A stretch of 64,000 nt of DNA. It comes from Vespa crabro. Its lineage: Eukaryota; Arthropoda; Insecta; Hymenoptera; Vespidae. Position numbers and translations under genes: made by a program. Positions 23,290-33,574 of the stretch are shown one piece after another. Below the pieces are notes generated by a model. That model was given only the letters and a program-made list of their open reading frames with translations. It was not told the origin of the DNA and made no database searches. The stretch's first letter is position 1, and each line of letters starts with the position of its first letter. The stretch lies in the NCBI RefSeq assembly GCF_910589235.1, contig NC_060955.1, positions 20,525,058 to 20,589,057 of the forward strand, written 5' to 3'.

Positions 23290-23600
23290 TATAACGGAAG
23301 TGTGACGGATTTGAAAGTCGCTGAACGCTGCGAAAGATCGCGTCGGACGATTTCCTTAGAAAGAGACGAGATCGAGCATTTTAAACAGTCCGGTGGGTCT
23401 CATTAGGCGTTCCTGGTTCGCACCTCTCTAGTACCGCTGGACGTTTCCGCTGAATTATGTGCGGTAGAAAGCATCTTAGTTTCTTTCGTTTTTATGAAAA
23501 TTTATGCGCCATACCACCGACGGGCAAACATATAGATTCTCGAATGACAGGAAACAAGTTACGAGTCCTCTAAGAATATTTATGTCGCAAAATAAAGCGC
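23290..23600. other. repeat-free island, candidate conserved noncoding element
   Basis: About 300 bp of balanced sequence with no open frame over 60 codons, between a T-rich and a CT-rich block. It includes AAAATTTATGCGCCATACC (about 23498-23516) and several GCGTCGG/GACGG words. The sharp borders and lack of coding potential suggest a noncoding element under constraint; not tested. Confidence 0.3.
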
Positions 23601-23611
23601 GCCTCTTCTTG

Positions 23612-23616
23612 TCCCT

Positions 23617-23659
<43 letters not shown>

Positions 23660-23680
23660 TTTCTTTTTCTCTCTTGCTCT
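23612..23680. repeat. (CT)n / TTTC pyrimidine tract
   Basis: Pure pyrimidine except for one G near the end; the central part is perfect CT. Confidence 0.95.
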
Positions 23681-24239
23681 TAAGATCGAGCGAGGGTGTT
23701 GTCATAACGGAAGAAGACAGGAAACGGAAAGAATCTTATGAGGAATATCAAGCGCATTATCAAGTTATCTTCTTCCTTCGACGATTTATTTCCTTTCCTT
23801 CGATCATTCATTAAATACATGCCCTTCGAATTATACATGATATAACTTGGAGAGAACGAATTTGATAGAGACCATACCTATTCGCCATTTTGTAATCGAC
23901 ACCGCCATCATTCGATCTCAACCCTTACACAACATCGTCCCTCGAAGAGTTCACGTCTGACCTCGTTCATTCACCCTTTCGTTCTATGAAAGAGGGTCAA
24001 TTCTTGCTCCTGTCACAACACTGCCATTCGAGCATCAATCCCGCTATGTCGTCATTGGCTAAAATCAGAATTGCTTTTTAGAAAGGGGTTGACACTACAT
24101 AGAACGTATTTGATCGAATACGGACAAAGGATTAATCGTTTTTCAAAAATTAATTTATAAATATTAAAAGATTTTCGATTTCAAACGATTCTATAATAAA
24201 TTAAAATAAAAATGAGATTCCTCGTTACAAGACAATATG
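23681..24239. other. unique noncoding sequence
   Basis: Repeat-free with no open frame over 60 codons. The segment 23880-24100 is balanced, the remainder AT-rich. Nothing specific recognised. Confidence 0.5.
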
Positions 24240-24500
24240 ATAGTTTAACATTTATGCACTTTGGCAGTTCGTTTGCAAATAAATTGCGGTTTTGGTGGAG
24301 ATACACATGGCGACATTAGAAACGCTTGAACCAAAGTTTATCCTCTTTCGCATTATAGTTATACGTGTATATCTCAATGATACTATCCCTTATGACTTGG
24401 CACAAATTCCTATTTTATAGGACATAAACTCGTTCGAGGCTTGCTCGGTTGCTTGATTGGCTGCAAGAATAACGTTGTACGCGTTACGATAATAATTTGA
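24240..24500. other. repeat-free island, candidate conserved noncoding element
   Basis: Opens with TTTATGCACTTTGGCAG and TTTGCAAATAAATTGCGG, words resembling POU/octamer and C/EBP-type sites, and continues as complex sequence without a long open frame to about 24500. Candidate enhancer by appearance only. Confidence 0.3.
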
Positions 24501-24652
24501 TCGATTAATGCTTTTCTACGTTAATACCTTTACTATAATTCTACCGTATAAGGTATATACTATTTAATCCTTAACACTTCAAATACTTCTTAATCCTATC
24601 AAGTGTCTCTCGATAATAAGAAAATGAATTCTTATTTATAAGTATTTTTTTA

Positions 24653-24689
24653 GCGCGCACACATACAAACACACACATATATATATATT
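24653..24689. repeat. alternating purine-pyrimidine tract
   Basis: GCGCGCACAC, then ACAC and ATAT words in series with one AA break; such tracts favour left-handed DNA. Confidence 0.8.
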
Positions 24690-24847
24690 CCCTCTGCTTT
24701 ACAGCATGTAATTTTTTTTTTTTTTTATAAAAATCGACCAAAAAGAAGAAAGTAAGAGAAGGTCCAGTCGCGACGATTTAAATCGTACCGTGAAACGATA
24801 AATTACGATCTACTCGTGACGTGATTTCGATAGAAGGATTCGAGATA

Positions 24848-24852
<5 letters not shown>

Positions 24853-24884
<32 letters not shown>
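24853..24884. repeat. (CT)n microsatellite
   Basis: About 16 CT units, followed shortly by a CACGTG E-box at 24891-24896. Confidence 0.95.
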
Positions 24885-24974
24885 AACTACCACGTGTGGA
24901 ACGCATAATAAGGGTAGGTACCGAATCCCATTCTACATTCCCTCGTTCTGCTCTCGTGAAATTTCCACTTTTTT

Positions 24975-24985
24975 GAGAGAGAGAA

Positions 24986-25046
<61 letters not shown>
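24975..25046. repeat. GA / GAAA tract
   Basis: About 70 bp of purine repeats with one T. The Arg/Glu start of the plus-strand frame at 25017 is an artefact. Confidence 0.95.
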
Positions 25047-25195
25047 CGACGTAACTCGTTTCCCCCTTTTCATCGACTCTTCCCCCTCTCTCATTCTTTC
25101 TCTTTTTCTCTTTCTACTATGGGCATACGCAGATGCGCGGTTTTCGTTCTCCCTCAGCGACTCTCCATGTTTTACTCTGGATTTTCTTTCTATTC

Positions 25196-25290
25196 ACTCT
25201 CTCCCTCTCCCCCTCCTCTCTCTCTCTCTCTCTCTCTCTCCTCTCTTTCTTTCTCTCTCTATCTATCTCTCTTTCTCTTTCTCATTCTCC
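25196..25290. repeat. CT-rich pyrimidine tract
   Basis: CT repeat with CCT and ATCT interruptions, opposite in strand sense to the GA tract 150 bp upstream. Confidence 0.95.
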
Positions 25291-25299
25291 ACGTACACG

Positions 25300-25712
25300 C
25301 AGGCATAGTTCTCTATATCTAGTCGTTCTTGCAACCAACTCATATTCGAGTTTCAGTCGTTTTGCACCCTCGATACGCGTGTAACGAATCCGCGCTTTTT
25401 TTCAGCAGTTTTGCCAGCACAAAAATATCCACTTTTTGGGGTGCGGAACATACGCGAGTTCTATCGTATCGGAAAAAGAGAGAGTATACGTAGAAATACG
25501 AAGGAAAGAAAAGGAAAGAGATATAAGGAGACAAACCGGAAAGATTTCGATAAAAAGTAAAGAACTAGCGCCGAAAGCGTGCCCAAGGGGGTGCAAAGGG
25601 AAATGTTTGAGAAAAAAAGGTGGTTAAAAATATGTAAACCGACATCGACGGGATAGGTAACACGTGGAGAAGAAGAGGAAAAATAGGGAGACAATGTGTC
25701 ATCGGCACGCGC
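25300..25712. other. unique sequence between repeat blocks
   Basis: Short frames on both strands (63-77 codons) with Lys/Arg or Phe/Ser bias. No gene or RNA recognised. Confidence 0.5.
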
Positions 25713-25855
25713 TCTTCTTCTTCTTCTTCTTCTTTTTCATTTTCTTTTTCTACTTCTCCTTCTTCTTCTTCTTCTTCTTCTTTTTCATTTTCTTTTTCTA
25801 CTTCTCCTTCTTCTTCTTCTTCTTCTTCTTCTTCTTCCTTTCCTTCTTTTTTAGC
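25713..25855. repeat. TTC array containing a 48-bp duplication
   Basis: TTC repeats contain two identical 28-bp inserts (25732-25759 and 25780-25807; both begin CTTTTTCATTTT and end TACTTCTCC), giving a 48-bp period. Reads as Phe-rich on one strand and Glu/Lys-rich on the other. Confidence 0.95.
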
Positions 25856-25859
25856 CCTC

Positions 25860-27360
25860 CTGCCGACGAAGATCGAGGATGTTTTTTATAGGTGACGATC
25901 GCACGAGCCTAAAAGACAGAAGGCGGGGATCTGTTCGTCGTTGTATAACGAGGAAGAACTTGTATGCTACCCTTCATCCTACTACTGGACCAGCATGATA
26001 GTGTGAATGAGCTTCTCCTTCGTCAAGATTAACCTGAGAAATCGGTGACGTAAAAAAAAAAAAAAAAAGAAAAAAAAAGGACAGAAAAAAAGGAAAAACA
26101 AAGAGGAAGGATCTTTTCTGTGCGTTCACCTTTATAAGATCTTTTCTTTCTTTCTTTCTTTCTTTTTTTCTTTCTTTATTTCTTTCTTTCTTTTATTTCT
26201 TTTTTCTTTTTTTTTTTTTTCTTTTATTTCTATTATTATTATTACTAATTTTACCATAAATACGAATAATCGAAATAATCAAACGAGCGTAATAATTTAT
26301 GATTGATTCATCGTTATTAAAATGTAAAAAGTTGATTATCAAGAATACTTTAAACATTATTATCTTTCCAATTTCATCGATGCATAGATACAGGATAGCT
26401 TTATCCAATTTTCCTTCATTAATTGGAGATTGAAAAGAGTTTTCCTTTAGTCGTCTAAGAATATTCGAGCGATGCTCAATGATCCGTACCGATGAATCCG
26501 GTTCCTTACTAATTAGCGGAATCAAGGACGTTTATTTATTGCGTAAATCGAAAGACAAGAGAGGATCCTTCGAGAAGTAAAGGTATTTAAGATGTTTTAA
26601 GTCGGGAAGGTGTGCTCGAACAGACATTTATAGCGGGCGTGGTTGTTCTTCCACTAAGGGCGTTCTAGTATTTTTAGTTGTTCGATCCCGGCACGCGCTC
26701 TTCTCATCTCTTCTCTTCCTTTTTGCTTTCTTTTTTATGTTTCCTTTTTTTTTTTTTCCTTTTCCCTCCTCCTTTTTTCTTCCTTTCTTTTTCTTTTCTT
26801 CCTTTTTCTTTCTTTTTTCTTTTCTTTTTTTTTTTTTAATGCCACCGAAGCATCTGGCTTTTGGTAGCTAATACCTTCTTCTTTGCGCGGATACACCCGC
26901 GCACGCAACGCCGTCATGATGCTGGTAGTGGTTCTTTATTGTCTACCTTAGAAAATAGGATTAAGTTACTCATTCACGAAAGCATGGCTCGTAATGCGAG
27001 AATAACGTCTCTTTTACTCGTGCCGTTTATCCTTTGGGATACCAAAAAGACAAATAAAGTCGAGAGTATACTCCTTTCCTTTCATCGTCTTTATTGCTGG
27101 ATTATTTTTTTTTCCAAACGAAAAAACAAATATATCATATACGTATCTACAAAAAAAAAATCTTTCTTTTTCTTATTCTGAAGGAGTAAGGGCTAAAAAG
27201 GAAAAGGGAAAAAAAAGGGGGGAGGGAAATAGTAAATGGATACAAATGTGTAGCTTCTTCATCTCGTTCGACGTTAAGATGGTATTCTTATCTTCGAAGC
27301 TTAAACAGAGGGGCGTAGCTACCTGGGCCACCGCTATAATAAAGGGGGCCTCATCGCGGA
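25860..27360. other. noncoding sequence with strong T/C and A tracts
   Basis: A tracts at about 26053-26100, TTTC repeats at about 26142-26225, a 110-codon AT-rich minus-strand frame (26193-26525) and a 130-bp pyrimidine block (about 26701-26837). A balanced unique stretch lies at 26850-27080. No recognised gene. Confidence 0.5.
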
Positions 27361-27561
27361 CTACTTTTTTTTTCTTTTTCTTTTCCTTTCTTTCTTTCTC
27401 TCTCTCTCTTCTTTCGTATAATCTGCCGCTACCTCCGCCGCCTCGCGCACGCTCGTGCGGCCTTTAAAGCTATTGCCAAATACACACAGTCGAGATACTC
27501 AACGCGAGGAGGACGAGGAGAAAGGAATTTAGATAAAATGAGGGACGGAATATCTTTTCTA

Positions 27562-27575
27562 CCTTTCTCTCTTTT

Positions 27576-27624
<49 letters not shown>
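27562..27624. repeat. (CT)n microsatellite
   Basis: CT/TTTCT units ending in about 20 perfect CT units. A related CT tract lies at about 27388-27410. Arg/Glu frames on the minus strand are artefacts. Confidence 0.95.
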
Positions 27625-27625
<1 letters not shown>

Positions 27626-27765
27626 TCGCTCCCTTTTTTCTAAACCGAATGGAAGAAAAATAGGGAAAGGATGGTGTAAAAAAGGCAAGCTCGTAGCTCG
27701 TGTTCAGCACGCGTTTGATGCCAAAGTAAAGACAAGGCGATGACGATCCTCGAAGTTTTCCAACA

Positions 27766-27784
27766 GGGGGGAGGGGGGAGGGGG
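27766..27784 (+). other. three clustered G runs
   Basis: Runs of 6, 6 and 5 G separated by single A (27766-27771, 27773-27778, 27780-27784). This is very unusual in AT-rich sequence and could form a G-quadruplex with a further GGG at about 27802. Confidence 0.6.
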
Positions 27785-27886
27785 TTCCTTCTCATATCGA
27801 TAGGGACTAGAGAATAGAGGGGGAAGGTGAAAGAAAAAGAAAAAAAGTGAGAGGCGTCGAAGGACGAGAAAAAAATCACGGATGAT

Positions 27887-27924
27887 GGGAGGGGGTTGGC
27901 GCGCGCGCTCGGGGTACAGGGGGG
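27887..27924 (+). other. G-quadruplex-like segment with a (GC)5 core
   Basis: Four G runs (27887-27889, 27891-27895, 27911-27914, 27919-27924) surround a GCGCGCGCGC stretch at 27899-27908. The G runs and the alternating GC are read directly; any non-B structure is inferred. Confidence 0.55.
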
Positions 27925-27957
27925 TAATATATGCCATAAGAATACGATCCTAGTCAG

Positions 27958-28004
27958 GTTTTTTTTCTTTTTCCTTTTTTTTTTTTTTTTTTCTTTTTTT
28001 TTCC
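27958..28004. repeat. T-rich tract
   Basis: T runs broken by single C or CC. Confidence 0.9.
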
Positions 28005-28369
28005 TTGAGATAGAACAAGTTCGGGAAAAAAATTTAGCTTGCGAAGAGGGACAAGATTGAGAAGGGCTATTCTACTGGACACATTGCAAAGTGTGATCCT
28101 TGGACTAAATTCGGTGTTTTGGTTCGTCGGTTATTTTTCCTCGAGTGTCCCTGCTTAAAAGCTTTGATGAACGTAAAGGGAAAAAGTGGAAGAAAAAAGT
28201 GTCTCCTGTTATCCTCGCTATCGTTAGAATGAAGTTGAACAAATTTATATCATTCTTTTGTAATAACGACGATTATCCCATTAACGAAGTCTACGAGAAA
28301 TTAATTTCAATAATGAAATATCCATAAGTACTGTAAACAAAATTACGAAGAATTAAAAGGGCCGATTTT

Positions 28370-28790
28370 ACATTTGGATTTTGAAAAATGGTGGAAATCC
28401 ATTCGCATATGCGTATAACCATAAAGAGAATGACGGCCATGCCGATGTTATTCCCCAATATTTTTATTACCGTGTGGTGAACTTGATTGGTCGAATGCCA
28501 CGACCACCCCCAATGACCCCCCTCGTACATCGCTCGTATCGTATTCGATGGGCACCCTTCCAAAAACCACTTTCCTTTTCGAACTTATACGAGTAACTAT
28601 TGCGGGAGCGAAATCGCATTCGCGCCAGCCGCGTAATAAATTCCGAGTATCCCATCGTAGATTTATCATAGTCACGCACTCGCACTCGCCTGCCGTCGAT
28701 AATAATTATTAGCCGGGATGGTTTCGCTTTTTCCCTTCACCTCGAATGCCGCCGCCACCGCTGCCGTCGACCATCGTCGATTCGTCTGGA
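28370..28790. other. long GC-richer repeat-free island
   Basis: About 420 bp with no simple repeat, rich in CpG, including the palindrome CGCATATGCG (about 28401-28410), TTTTTATTACCG (about 28460) and AATAATTATTAG (about 28701-28712), both homeodomain-like. Open frames occur on both strands (71-90 codons) but none is recognisable. The low-repeat length makes it one of the better places to look for an enhancer or an exon. Confidence 0.3.
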
Positions 28791-28821
28791 TGCTGGAAAA
28801 AGGGAGATGAAAAAGGGCAAA

Positions 28822-28853
28822 AGAACGAACGAACGAATGAACGAATGAACGAA
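28822..28853. repeat. GAAC/GAAT tetranucleotide repeat
   Basis: Eight tetranucleotide units alternating GAAC and GAAT after the first three. Confidence 0.9.
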
Positions 28854-28854
28854 G

Positions 28855-29493
28855 AGACAGAGAAACGGCTAGCGGCTCAACGGCCATTCTAGTGGTTTCG
28901 AGGGCAAGGAAAATAATGATTCGAGACATTTTTCATCGACGCGTGAGAGGCGGAGGGCGTGAAAAAAAAAAAAACAAAAAAACAAAAGAAGAAACAGGGA
29001 ACTATTCGCTCACGAGCAGCTTGATTTGCAACGCGTCTGGCCCTCCGCGGAAACGTTTGCCTTTTCTGAATTCATATACATATGTAGATATATTAGAAAT
29101 TCCATTATTATCACACCTGCCAGCTGAACGAACTTGAAGAGATATCAAAATTTACTGGCTCTTATTGACTTTCTATCTCACTCTCTCTTTCTCTCTTTCT
29201 CTCTTTTATCTTTTTGTCGTACTTTGTAACAGACGAAATATTATGTTCGTTAATTTTTAGATAGAAGTGAAGTTTTATTATAAGGCCTAGATATTTATTT
29301 CTTAATAATGATAGTTTTATCTTATCGTATAAAGTTATTGTTTGAAATTAATTCAACGAATCAATACCATCAAACGTCACGATAGTATTCCATCAATAGA
29401 ATCCACCCATTTTGGGCAATCTTTGCTTACGTCCTTTCATTTCATTTCACTGAGTTATCCGACGTACACACAGGAACAATTAGAAGTAATAAA
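28855..29493. other. unique sequence with short A and CT tracts
   Basis: An A-rich stretch (about 28962-29000) and a short CT/TTTCT tract (about 29180-29210) in otherwise unique DNA. No gene recognised. Confidence 0.5.
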
Positions 29494-29550
29494 TTTTAGT
29501 AGTAATAGTAATAGTAGTAGTAGTAGTAGTAGTATTTGTAGTAGTAGTAG
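29494..29550. repeat. (TAG)n trinucleotide repeat
   Basis: TAG/TAA units, imperfect at both ends and perfect in the centre. Reads as Ser or Leu runs in the open frames. Confidence 0.95.
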
Positions 29551-29860
29551 ATTTCTTCGTCTCGATCTACAATAGAATACGTTGAATTGTCCACCGTTTG
29601 CGTCGTAATCAATGCCGGTTGCACCCTCGTGCGATCGATGCACCAAATTTCAGTAGGGTCGACAAATTATTGTCTTTATTTCCGTGTGATTCACTGTTGC
29701 AGTTCATTGCAATGTTCGAAATAGACGAACTAACGCATGCGATTGGAAAAAAAAGGAGTTTGATGATCCTTGTTGCGTGCGTGACTGCATCCGTGAAAAA
29801 TGAATTGCATGGAAAGATAAATGTTCGTACGAGATCGATTAAATGTATATCGATTTGAAG

Positions 29861-29887
29861 AAAAAAAAAAAAAAAAAAAAAAAAAAA
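29861..29887. repeat. 27-base poly-A tract
   Basis: Uninterrupted A run after a G, continued by AAAAG-type units to about 29930. No identifiable retroelement precedes it. Confidence 0.95.
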
Positions 29888-29930
29888 GAAAAAAAACGAA
29901 AAAAAAGAAGAAAGAAAAGGAAAAAATATA

Positions 29931-30235
29931 TATTTAAATAATATTTATTTCATTCGTTAAATATGTTTACATCGAATCCGTTCGAAATATTTCGATTCGT
30001 TGTTATTATTTTTCATTGTAATCGTGATCTTTGACATTTTAAAAAGGTAAATCCCCGCGAATCTTCGGAATAATCCGAAACGAATGGCCGCGAATAGCAT
30101 ATCGAAAATGAAAAAAAAAGGGTCTTAGTGAGACTCGTTAGGTTTCGGTGGTTTGACAAACCGCGATGTCTTAGAGTGGAATGACGTATCGAATCTAGAA
30201 CCAACAAAACTTCCGGTCTCAACTTTTGTGCTCGA
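29931..30235. other. AT-rich unique sequence
   Basis: No repeat of note. One minus-strand 69-codon frame (30013-30222) lacks recognised features. Confidence 0.5.
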
Positions 30236-30500
30236 TCTAGGTGGCATTTTGCTTAGTCCTAGTCCGAAATGATGAAAAAGAGATGCTCGACGTAATGTCA
30301 GGCTCCGTCAACCTCCGACGGTGGCAGCCCTTTTGTCGCGGACAAAAGTAGTTGACAAAATATGACAATCATAACAGCCATAATTCTTATAAGCTACGTG
30401 GGTGGAGCGTAGATGCGTATAAGCGACAAAGCCCTCGTCGAAGCCTTCCCGAAGGTAGACAAATATTATTTTGACAAGCGCGTCAAAGTATAGAAGATGA
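30236..30500. other. repeat-free island with Sox-like inverted site, candidate CNE
   Basis: Balanced sequence with no open frame over 60 codons, bounded by AT-rich flanks. CTTTTGTC-GCG-GACAAAAG (30330-30348) is a perfect inverted repeat whose arms contain ACAAAAG, similar to Sox/HMG-box sites. TGACAA recurs close by (about 30353, 30363 and 30472). Regulatory function is inferred from appearance. Confidence 0.35.
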
Positions 30501-31725
30501 TCGGTAAGAAGAGAAGACGAAAGAACGAGAAGAAAAACTGGTTTCTTCTTGACATTAATTTCAATTCAATTTATTGACGAATTAAAATGAAAAAAATTAT
30601 ATTAAAAAATTTCGAATTTTTTTTTTACAAGTTCTTAACGAATATTAATCAGGTTAATGTTAATGAGAGTATGAATCGAAAGAGGATCGAAGCTTATAGA
30701 AATTAAGAGTTGGACAATTTTCAATAATTTTTTTTTTGACTATCAATAATCACGCGCGAATCCTTGATTTAAAATTTTAATAATATCGTTCGTTGACGAA
30801 AGGATGCACAATTGGATTGAATTAAAAATAATAATAAAAAAAAAAAAAAGAAAAAATGAACATCTTCCTACAGCTCTTGGAACCTTCCTATTGGTTAACA
30901 AATATACGTCTTATGCGTTTTCGATGGCTCGAGTTGTGTTGCGTTTCGAATCGAAATACGTGGTGGACACGTTAAAAGGTTTCTTTACGAGGTCGTAACG
31001 AGGATCATGCCTAACTCTGTAACGGCTACCGTTTCGTCTATATGTCGATCATAAACCGCATAATGTCGCAGAGAAAAAGCAAGGACCATACGTGCGTTTT
31101 CCTTTTTCTTCCTTTATCGTATTCTATTTTCTTTCTCTCTCATTCGTTTTGAGCGCCTACACATAAAACATTTTTGATGTAGAAGATGGTGATGTAACGA
31201 TGCCACAATATAGTATACACTAGCTCTTAGTAAAGAGAATAAGTCCATTATTTTTCGAAAGAGTAAAAAGATTTTTTACGAAAATGACGCTCATATTTCC
31301 GATAAGTAGAGTAGTAAACGAATCGAATGCATTATCTTTTTCCTATTTTATGAGTGTACGAATATGATATTGGAGTGGATAATGTTATTATGTCAGAATT
31401 CTATTCGATAGTCTTTTGGTAGTTCTCTTTTTTCCGATCCATTTACATTACATTTCTTCTTTTAATACTTACACGTTTGTATATTCGTTTAATCAATAAT
31501 AATATAACAATATGCAATTTTAATTTTTATAAATCATTAATCGATAATAACGTTGAAAGTTTTTTTTAAATTGATTTAGATAATTTTTAAATTTATTTCC
31601 TATACTTTTTCTTCTTTCTTTTTGTGAATTTTTTTTTCTCTTCTTTTTTTTTTCCTTTTTTTTTTTTTGTAGCGGCATTACGAAAAAAGTATAGCACAAG
31701 GAAGTCCGTTTTAAAACTTTCTTTT
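30501..31725. other. AT-rich noncoding sequence
   Basis: A short A tract (about 30837-30855), one 64-codon frame (30804-30998) and a T-rich tract (about 31608-31668). Nothing recognised. Confidence 0.5.
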
Positions 31726-31729
31726 TCAG

Positions 31730-31930
31730 ATGAAAAATGAGTCGTGAGCATTGTACCTAGAGCCCGTAGCGTTAAAAGTTAACCGTTTTACCAGTCGGAG
31801 GCCCCATTTACTGCTTGAATTATATATTTTCTAAGGGGCCGTCGTCCCTTGGTGGAATCGGTGAATTTGCATGCTCTCTTGCACGACGAGGTCTACTGTG
31901 ACCAGCCTATATCGGACTAGCTAAAACGTT
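31730..31930. other. repeat-free island with octamer motif, candidate CNE
   Basis: Complex 200-bp segment following a T tract, with no open frame over 60 codons. It includes GAATTTGCATGC (about 31862-31873), containing the exact POU/octamer word ATTTGCAT. Edges are abrupt against T-rich sequence on both sides. Confidence 0.35.
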
Positions 31931-32159
31931 AAAACATTGTTTATAACTTTGTTATTTCTTTTTATTTCTTTCTTTTTCTATATTTTAGCGATATTTAGAA
32001 TGGTAAGTTAAAAAAACTAATCCAAATGTTTCGTCGTCCATAATCATTTCTTTTCGCGAACGTTCGTATTTCGTTTTCGGTAATAAATATTTTTTTTGTT
32101 TTGTTTTTCCCAATCATCAACATTGTCACGAAGTGATATCAGAAAATAAATTGCAACGA

Positions 32160-32300
32160 ACTTTTCTACCCTTTCGTTGAGGGCACGTGCCAATGTCATT
32201 TTCTCGGATATATCTGTCGTAACACGTGATTAAATCCGCTTTCGATATAATCTATATTACATTTATGAGTTTGACACTTTCACGTCACGTTCGAGTAGAA
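32160..32300. other. island with paired CACGTG E-boxes
   Basis: GGCACGTGCC (32182-32191) is a 10-bp palindrome around CACGTG, and a second CACGTG lies at 32223-32228, 39 bp away. The second runs into GATTAAATCC (about 32228-32237), a paired-type Otx/Bicoid-like word. Tandem CACGTG boxes are typical of CLOCK/CYCLE and Myc/Max/USF-class targets; which factor, if any, is unknown. Confidence 0.35.
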
Positions 32301-32309
32301 AGTTTAACC

Positions 32310-32930
32310 GCGAAGTAATATATTTGAGAGAAAAATAAAAAAAAGGAAAAAGAAAGAAAGAAAAAAGAAAAGAAAAATAAAATAGGAAGAAAAAATATCT
32401 AATAATTATCAAACGTATCGATTTTCATTATTTTCCCTTATGTTAATTAAATATTTCTATTCGCCGAACTTTCCATGCACATACATACATACATAGATAA
32501 GATATTCGAAAAGTTTCAGCATTCCTGAGTGTTCATAAATATTTAAAGACGAAACGTCGCGGCAGCGTGTCTCCAAAAATCGATTTCTATCTTCTGACCT
32601 TGCACCGACGTTTTTCACGTTGAAAATTCAAACAAACAAAAACATATTGTTGCTTCGACGGGTGGTAAAGGACGTAATATCTATTCGTAACACGGATAGA
32701 ACGTCTAGATTTGCAAGGAGCTCACAAATCATTTGGAGGGCGGTGGTTGAAGATGTTAGGTAAGACGAAGGTGCTCCAGATTTTCACGCTTGTTAGGGAA
32801 AACAAAGGGAAGAGTCTGTTAGTCGACGACGACGCAACTTCGAACGTATTTCCTAGGACTTTTGGATTCGATCCACGTCCATTTTTCCACGTTTCTACTT
32901 CAAGGATATGGAAAGGAAGGTAAAAAGAGA
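32310..32930. other. unique sequence with an A-rich tract
   Basis: A/AAAG-rich tract at about 32326-32395, then mixed sequence. A 70-codon frame (32711-32923) and an opposing frame of similar size have no recognised domain. Confidence 0.5.
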
Positions 32931-32931
32931 A

Positions 32932-33014
32932 TAAAAGAAAAGAAAAGAAAAGAAAAGAAAAGAATATATCTATATATATGTATATATATATATATATATA
33001 CATATATATACATA
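32932..33014. repeat. (AAAAG)n followed by (TA)n
   Basis: About six AAAAG units directly joined to a TA/TATG array. Confidence 0.95.
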
Positions 33015-33257
33015 CCCATGAAGGAGGTATGGTTTACGAAACGTAGACGATTTGCAAAACGGAAATCTTAAGGAGAAATACGGGAGGCGCGACAAGTTTT
33101 CTTCTTTCCGCTTTTTTTTTTTTTTCACGAGTTTTCTTCGTGATCCTATACAAGCAGCGCGCGTTTCTATAATACGAGCTACACACGCGGGATATCTACG
33201 TAAGCTCAAAGCCAAACAAGCCTAGACGCTAAACCACTCGGGTCTCCCGTTATCTGT

Positions 33258-33572
33258 TTGCGAGCCTACGGGCCACAACGACGAAGTTGGAGGACAAGGA
33301 CGAAGAGGAGAGAACGACGAGGAGAATGGAAAGGACGAGCTAGAGCAAGGAGAAGACACAAAGAAGCATATCTCTCTTCTACTGGCTGGTGCGTGGACTC
33401 ACACACGCCTTTCGAAACGATAATATTGCGACAACGGCTGCACAATATTTGCGTGTTTGCTCTCGTCACTCTCTTCCTACTTCTATCCTACGCCTACGGG
33501 ACGAAGATGGACTCTTTTCGAAAATCCGCAAATAACGAGTTCCCTACTCTTCTCTTGAAGATATCGAACTGA
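33258..33572 (+). other. unassigned 104-codon frame with a hydrophobic segment
   Basis: Starts at ATG 33258 in a balanced, CpG-rich stretch. The first half is Arg-rich (about residues 9-35). Near residues 65-80 is a hydrophobic run ending in LLLSYAYG that resembles a signal peptide or single membrane span, but it lacks an adjacent Met and the frame stops about 23 residues later. The opposite strand is open over 33266-33469. Most likely fortuitous; a first exon of a short transcript is the alternative. Confidence 0.15.
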
Positions 33573-33574
33573 TA

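Noticed and set aside
22515..23294. 259-codon plus-strand frame, the longest in the window
   Set aside because: It joins a GC-richer stretch, a GA repeat and about 60 codons of T/C tract reading as Phe/Ser. Composition rather than coding keeps it open, and no domain is present.
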